From: an uncultured Luteimonas sp.
GTDB taxonomy: Bacteria; Pseudomonadota; Gammaproteobacteria; Xanthomonadales; Xanthomonadaceae
Assembly: GCA_938008415.1 (NCBI GenBank)
Contig: CALLKI010000021.1
Coordinates: 1 to 16,798, forward strand
Direction: 5' to 3'
DNA length: 16,798 nt
Part shown: piece by piece, positions 14,679-16,798 of the stretch
How the letters are laid out: each line of letters starts with the position of its first letter
How positions within the stretch are numbered: position 1 is the stretch's first letter
The notes under the pieces: model-generated
The model's input: only the letters and a program-made list of their open reading frames with translations
What the model was told of the DNA's origin: nothing
Database searches by the model: none
Position numbers and translations under genes: made by a program

Positions 14679-15827
14679 ATGAAAAAGAAACTCCTGTGTG
14701 CCGCCCTGCTGGGTGGTCTGGGCCTGGCCGGAGTTGCCAACGCCCAGGAGTTCGATGATCGCTGGTACCTCACCGGTTCGGTCGGTTACAACCTCCAGGA
14801 TGAAGACCGCCGTACCGACGACACGCCGTTCGTCACCTTGGGCCTGGGCAAGTTCGTCAGCCCTCACTGGTCGATCGACGCCGAGCTGAACTACCAGAAC
14901 CCGGCGTTCGACAGCGGCGTCGAGGCCGCCAACCGCCACCTGCGCTGGAGCCAGTACGGCGTCTCGCTCGACCTGCGCCGCCACTTCATCGCCGAAGGCC
15001 GCAGCTGGAACCCGTATGCGCTGATCGGCCTGGGTTACCAGCGCGCGGAGGAGGAGTACGACAACTGGCCGAACCCGGACTCGCCGGCCAAGCGCAAGGA
15101 CGGCAACCTGGCCGCCAAGATCGGCGTCGGTATGCAGACCACCTTCGCCAAGCGCGTCGCGGTCCGCACCGAGCTGGCCTTGCGCGCCGACTTCGATGAC
15201 CAGAGCTACGCGGCCACCGGCGGCCCCGACTGGCACGGCTATCCGCACGACCAGAAGGAGAGCTATTTCACCGACCTGCTGGCCTCGATCGGCGTGGTCA
15301 TCCCGCTGGGCCCGGCCCCGACCGCCCCGGTCGCTCCGCCCCCGCAGCCGGCGGCCCCGAGCTGCGCCGACCTGGACGACGACGGCGACGGCGTGAACAA
15401 CTGCGACGACCGCTGCCCGGATTCGCAGCCTGGCCAGACCATCGGTCCGGACGGCTGCCCGGTGCCGGTCTCGATCGACCTGAAGGGCGTGAACTTCGAC
15501 TTCGACAAGTCGACCCTGCGTCCTGACGCGATCGCGATCCTGAACGAGGCCGTCGAGATCCTGAAGCGCTATCCCGACCTGCGCGTCGAGGTGGCCGGTC
15601 ACACCGACTCGAAGGGTTCGGACGCCTACAACCAGAAGCTGTCCGAGCGTCGCGCCAAGGTCGTGTACGACTACCTGGTCAGCAACGGCATCGATCCGAG
15701 CCGCCTGATCGGCCCGAACGGCTACGGCGAGAGCCGCCCGATCGCTCCGAACACGAACCCCGACGGTTCGGACAATCCGGAGGGTCGCGCCCGCAACCGC
15801 CGTACCGAGCTGAACGTGCAGAACTGA
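14679..15827 (+). CDS. OmpA-family outer-membrane porin/peptidoglycan anchor with acidic TSP3-like linker
   Basis: The 382-residue protein should span the outer membrane and hold it to peptidoglycan. A signal peptide (MKKK, hydrophobic core, cut after ANA at 22) leads to an OmpA-like β-barrel (about 25-210) of alternating strands ending DLLASIGVVIPLG. A Pro/Ala linker (212-227) precedes an acidic thrombospondin-type-3-like segment (DLDDDGDGVNNCDDRCPDSQ) that may bind Ca2+. Four cysteines (229, 242, 246, 260) suggest two disulfides. The C-terminal OmpA domain has NFDFDKSTLRPDA and GHTDSKGSDAYNQKLSERRA, with D310 and R325 spaced as the diaminopimelate-binding pair D271/R286 of E. coli OmpA. AAGGAG lies 8 bases before the ATG. 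Promoter, leader and a strong terminator make it a single-gene unit. The OprF-like architecture is usual in Xanthomonadaceae. Confidence 0.95.
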   Translation: MKKKLLCAALLGGLGLAGVANAQEFDDRWYLTGSVGYNLQDEDRRTDDTPFVTLGLGKFVSPHWSIDAELNYQNPAFDSGVEAANRHLRWSQYGVSLDLRRHFIAEGRSWNPYALIGLGYQRAEEEYDNWPNPDSPAKRKDGNLAAKIGVGMQTTFAKRVAVRTELALRADFDDQSYAATGGPDWHGYPHDQKESYFTDLLASIGVVIPLGPAPTAPVAPPPQPAAPSCADLDDDGDGVNNCDDRCPDSQPGQTIGPDGCPVPVSIDLKGVNFDFDKSTLRPDAIAILNEAVEILKRYPDLRVEVAGHTDSKGSDAYNQKLSERRAKVVYDYLVSNGIDPSRLIGPNGYGESRPIAPNTNPDGSDNPEGRARNRRTELNVQN

Positions 15828-15850
15828 GCACTTCGCTCGCAAGGCTGAAC

Positions 15851-15886
15851 AGCGAAACCCGGCCCCGCGCCGGGTTTCGCTTTTTT
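15851..15886 (+). terminator. Strong intrinsic terminator of the OmpA-family gene
   Basis: A 13-bp perfect stem (AGCGAAACCCGGC at 15851-15863, complement at 15869-15881) with a 5-base loop CCCGC runs straight into a T tract (15881-15886), 24 bases after the stop codon. This is the most canonical rho-independent terminator in the window. Confidence 0.92.
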
Positions 15887-16035
15887 CGCGCCCGGTTCGA
15901 CCACTGCCGGCCGCGGTGCAACGTGAAGGGCATCGCGGCTGCGACGACATGACCGCATCCGTGCCTTGCCGGTCACGGCGGGTGGGCCTACACTCGCGCG
16001 CAGTGTTCCTCCGAACCCCTGTTCACGGATTCCCG

Positions 16036-16533
16036 ATGCGCAAGCTCCTGACCGGTTGCCTGTTCCTCGCCGCGCCCTTTGCCGCTCATGCGACCGCGGA
16101 TTGTGCGGGCGTGCCGAAGACCATGCCGGTGCGGCCGACGCTGGTGCCGCCGGTCGCCGCCGAGTTCACGCCGACCACGAGCCAGCTTGGTGCCCAGCGG
16201 GGGGTGCTCTCGCACGCGTACGACGAAGCGCAGTCCGTCGAGCGTGTGCTGCTGCGGCTGCGGATCGAGAAGTGCCAGAACCTGGCGAACGCGATGCCGG
16301 CGCCTTCCGCGATCGACCCGAACGACCCGGCCGCGTACAAGCCGCAGACCGCCTACGACAACACGCCCTGGCGCTTCGACATGAGCCAGGGCGGCAGGCG
16401 CATGACCGCCGACGAGTTCGACGCCTGGATGAAGGCGCGAGGCGTGCGTGTGGCGCGCGGCGCACAGCAGAAGCCGGCCGAGTCCCAGCCCGCGGAAGCG
16501 CAGGCCGAAGCAGACGGCCCCGAACAGCCCTGA
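16036..16533 (+). CDS. Small secreted protein of unknown function
   Basis: I do not recognise this 165-residue protein. It has a signal peptide (MRKLL, hydrophobic core, likely cut after AAHA at 19), so it is probably periplasmic. Two cysteines in the mature part (C23, C80) could pair. A middle helix with regular Leu/Arg spacing (AQSVERVLLRLRIEKCQNLA) is followed by a segment with aromatic residues (YDNTPWRFDMSQGGRRMTADEFDAWMKARG), which looks like the most conserved portion. The tail after 142 is low-complexity, rich in Gln, Glu, Ala and Pro. GC-rich codon use matches the neighbours. The ATG at 16036 is chosen because the signal peptide begins there; an upstream extension of the same frame to 15916 lacks secretion features. 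No clear Shine-Dalgarno is present. Confidence 0.72.
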   Translation: MRKLLTGCLFLAAPFAAHATADCAGVPKTMPVRPTLVPPVAAEFTPTTSQLGAQRGVLSHAYDEAQSVERVLLRLRIEKCQNLANAMPAPSAIDPNDPAAYKPQTAYDNTPWRFDMSQGGRRMTADEFDAWMKARGVRVARGAQQKPAESQPAEAQAEADGPEQP

Positions 16534-16548
16534 TCGCCTGATCGCCGG

Positions 16549-16566
16549 GCGGGCCGTCCGGCCCGG
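16549..16566. terminator. Weak GC hairpin between convergent genes
   Basis: CGGGCC (16550-16555) and GGCCCG (16560-16565) form a 6-bp stem around GTCC in the 56-bp gap between two converging genes. It lacks a T tract, so it is a possible but weak terminator. Confidence 0.3.
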
Positions 16567-16589
16567 GGCGGCCGCCGCGTCATGTGGCC

Positions 16590-16798
16590 TCAGGAAGCCA
16601 GCACGCCCAGTTCGCGGCCGATCTTCGTGAACGCCCCGATCGCGCGGTCGAGGTGCTCGCGCGTGTGCGCCGCGCTCATCTGGGTGCGGATGCGGGCCTG
16701 ACCCTTGGGCACCACCGGGTGGAAGAAGCCGATGGCGTAGATGCCTTCCTCGAGCAGGCGCTCGGCGAAGCGCTGCGCCAGCGGCGCGTCGTACAGCA
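16590..16798 (-). CDS. kbl: Glycine C-acetyltransferase (2-amino-3-ketobutyrate CoA ligase), C-terminal part
   Basis: The last 68 codons of Kbl are visible; the start lies beyond the window. Kbl is a PLP enzyme that, with threonine dehydrogenase, converts 2-amino-3-ketobutyrate and CoA to glycine and acetyl-CoA. Translating the minus strand gives AQRFAERLLEEGIYAIGFFH, then PVVPKGQARIRTQMSAAHT, ending in FTKIGRELGVLAS before a TGA at 16590-16592. The PVVPKGQARIRTQMSAAHT block is the C-terminal signature of α-oxoamine synthases and is nearly the same as I recall in E. coli Kbl, which favours Kbl over BioF, HemA or serine palmitoyltransferase. The PLP lysine is upstream and not seen. Confidence 0.93.
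   Translation of the reverse strand, partial: LYDAPLAQRFAERLLEEGIYAIGFFHPVVPKGQARIRTQMSAAHTREHLDRAIGAFTKIGRELGVLAS

Noticed and set aside
16054..16065. A lipobox-like LTGC at residues 5-8 of the small secreted protein
   Set aside because: The cysteine comes too early for a lipoprotein signal, with no hydrophobic core before it; the core follows it and fits an ordinary signal peptide.
1..16798. CRISPR array, tRNA or rRNA genes
   Set aside because: No regularly spaced repeats and no tRNA or rRNA signature were seen while reading both strands; every longer stretch is covered by protein genes.

Overview
The window is GC-rich gammaproteobacterial chromosome. The genes and their arrangement (mdh, an HTH–citrate synthase divergent from prpBC, acnD/prpF, FadH, an OmpA with an acidic TSP3-like linker) point to the Xanthomonadaceae (Lysobacter/Luteimonas/Xanthomonas-like). 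This assignment comes from recognising proteins, not from a database search.

Layout. (1) 1-249: 3' end of malate dehydrogenase, followed by a strong shared terminator. (2) 371-2988, minus strand: a secreted M14 zinc carboxypeptidase and, upstream of it, a MerR/excisionase-type HTH fused to a full citrate synthase domain. (3) 3115-10754, plus strand: the 2-methylcitrate cycle genes prpB, prpC, acnD and prpF. Between acnD and prpF lies a roughly 1.4 kb patch of visibly lower GC with two unrelated genes, a PUA-like/HNH endonuclease (broken by a one-base frameshift) and a MazG-type nucleotide pyrophosphohydrolase. (4) 10853-12031, minus strand: a beta-class glutathione S-transferase and a small secreted SleB-like cell-wall hydrolase. 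(5) 12354-14405, minus strand: 2,4-dienoyl-CoA reductase FadH. (6) 14679-16533, plus strand: an OmpA-family outer-membrane/peptidoglycan anchor with a textbook promoter-SD-terminator arrangement, then a small secreted protein of unknown function. (7) 16590 to the end, minus strand: 3' end of 2-amino-3-ketobutyrate CoA ligase (kbl).

How the genes work together. PrpC condenses propionyl-CoA with oxaloacetate. AcnD and PrpF together turn 2-methylcitrate into a methylisocitrate precursor (AcnD dehydrates, PrpF isomerises the methylaconitate). PrpB cleaves 2-methylisocitrate to pyruvate and succinate. FadH (unsaturated fatty acid β-oxidation) and mdh (oxaloacetate supply) are metabolically compatible neighbours. 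The HTH–citrate synthase protein is transcribed divergently from prpB across a 126-bp gap containing a cluster of TTGAT/ATCAA half-sites, which suggests an enzyme-derived regulator that senses the pathway's own substrates. The HNH/MazG pair looks like a small defence cassette that has landed inside the operon.

The two most interesting items are the DNA-binding citrate synthase with its candidate operator, and the HNH/MazG cassette with its frameshift.
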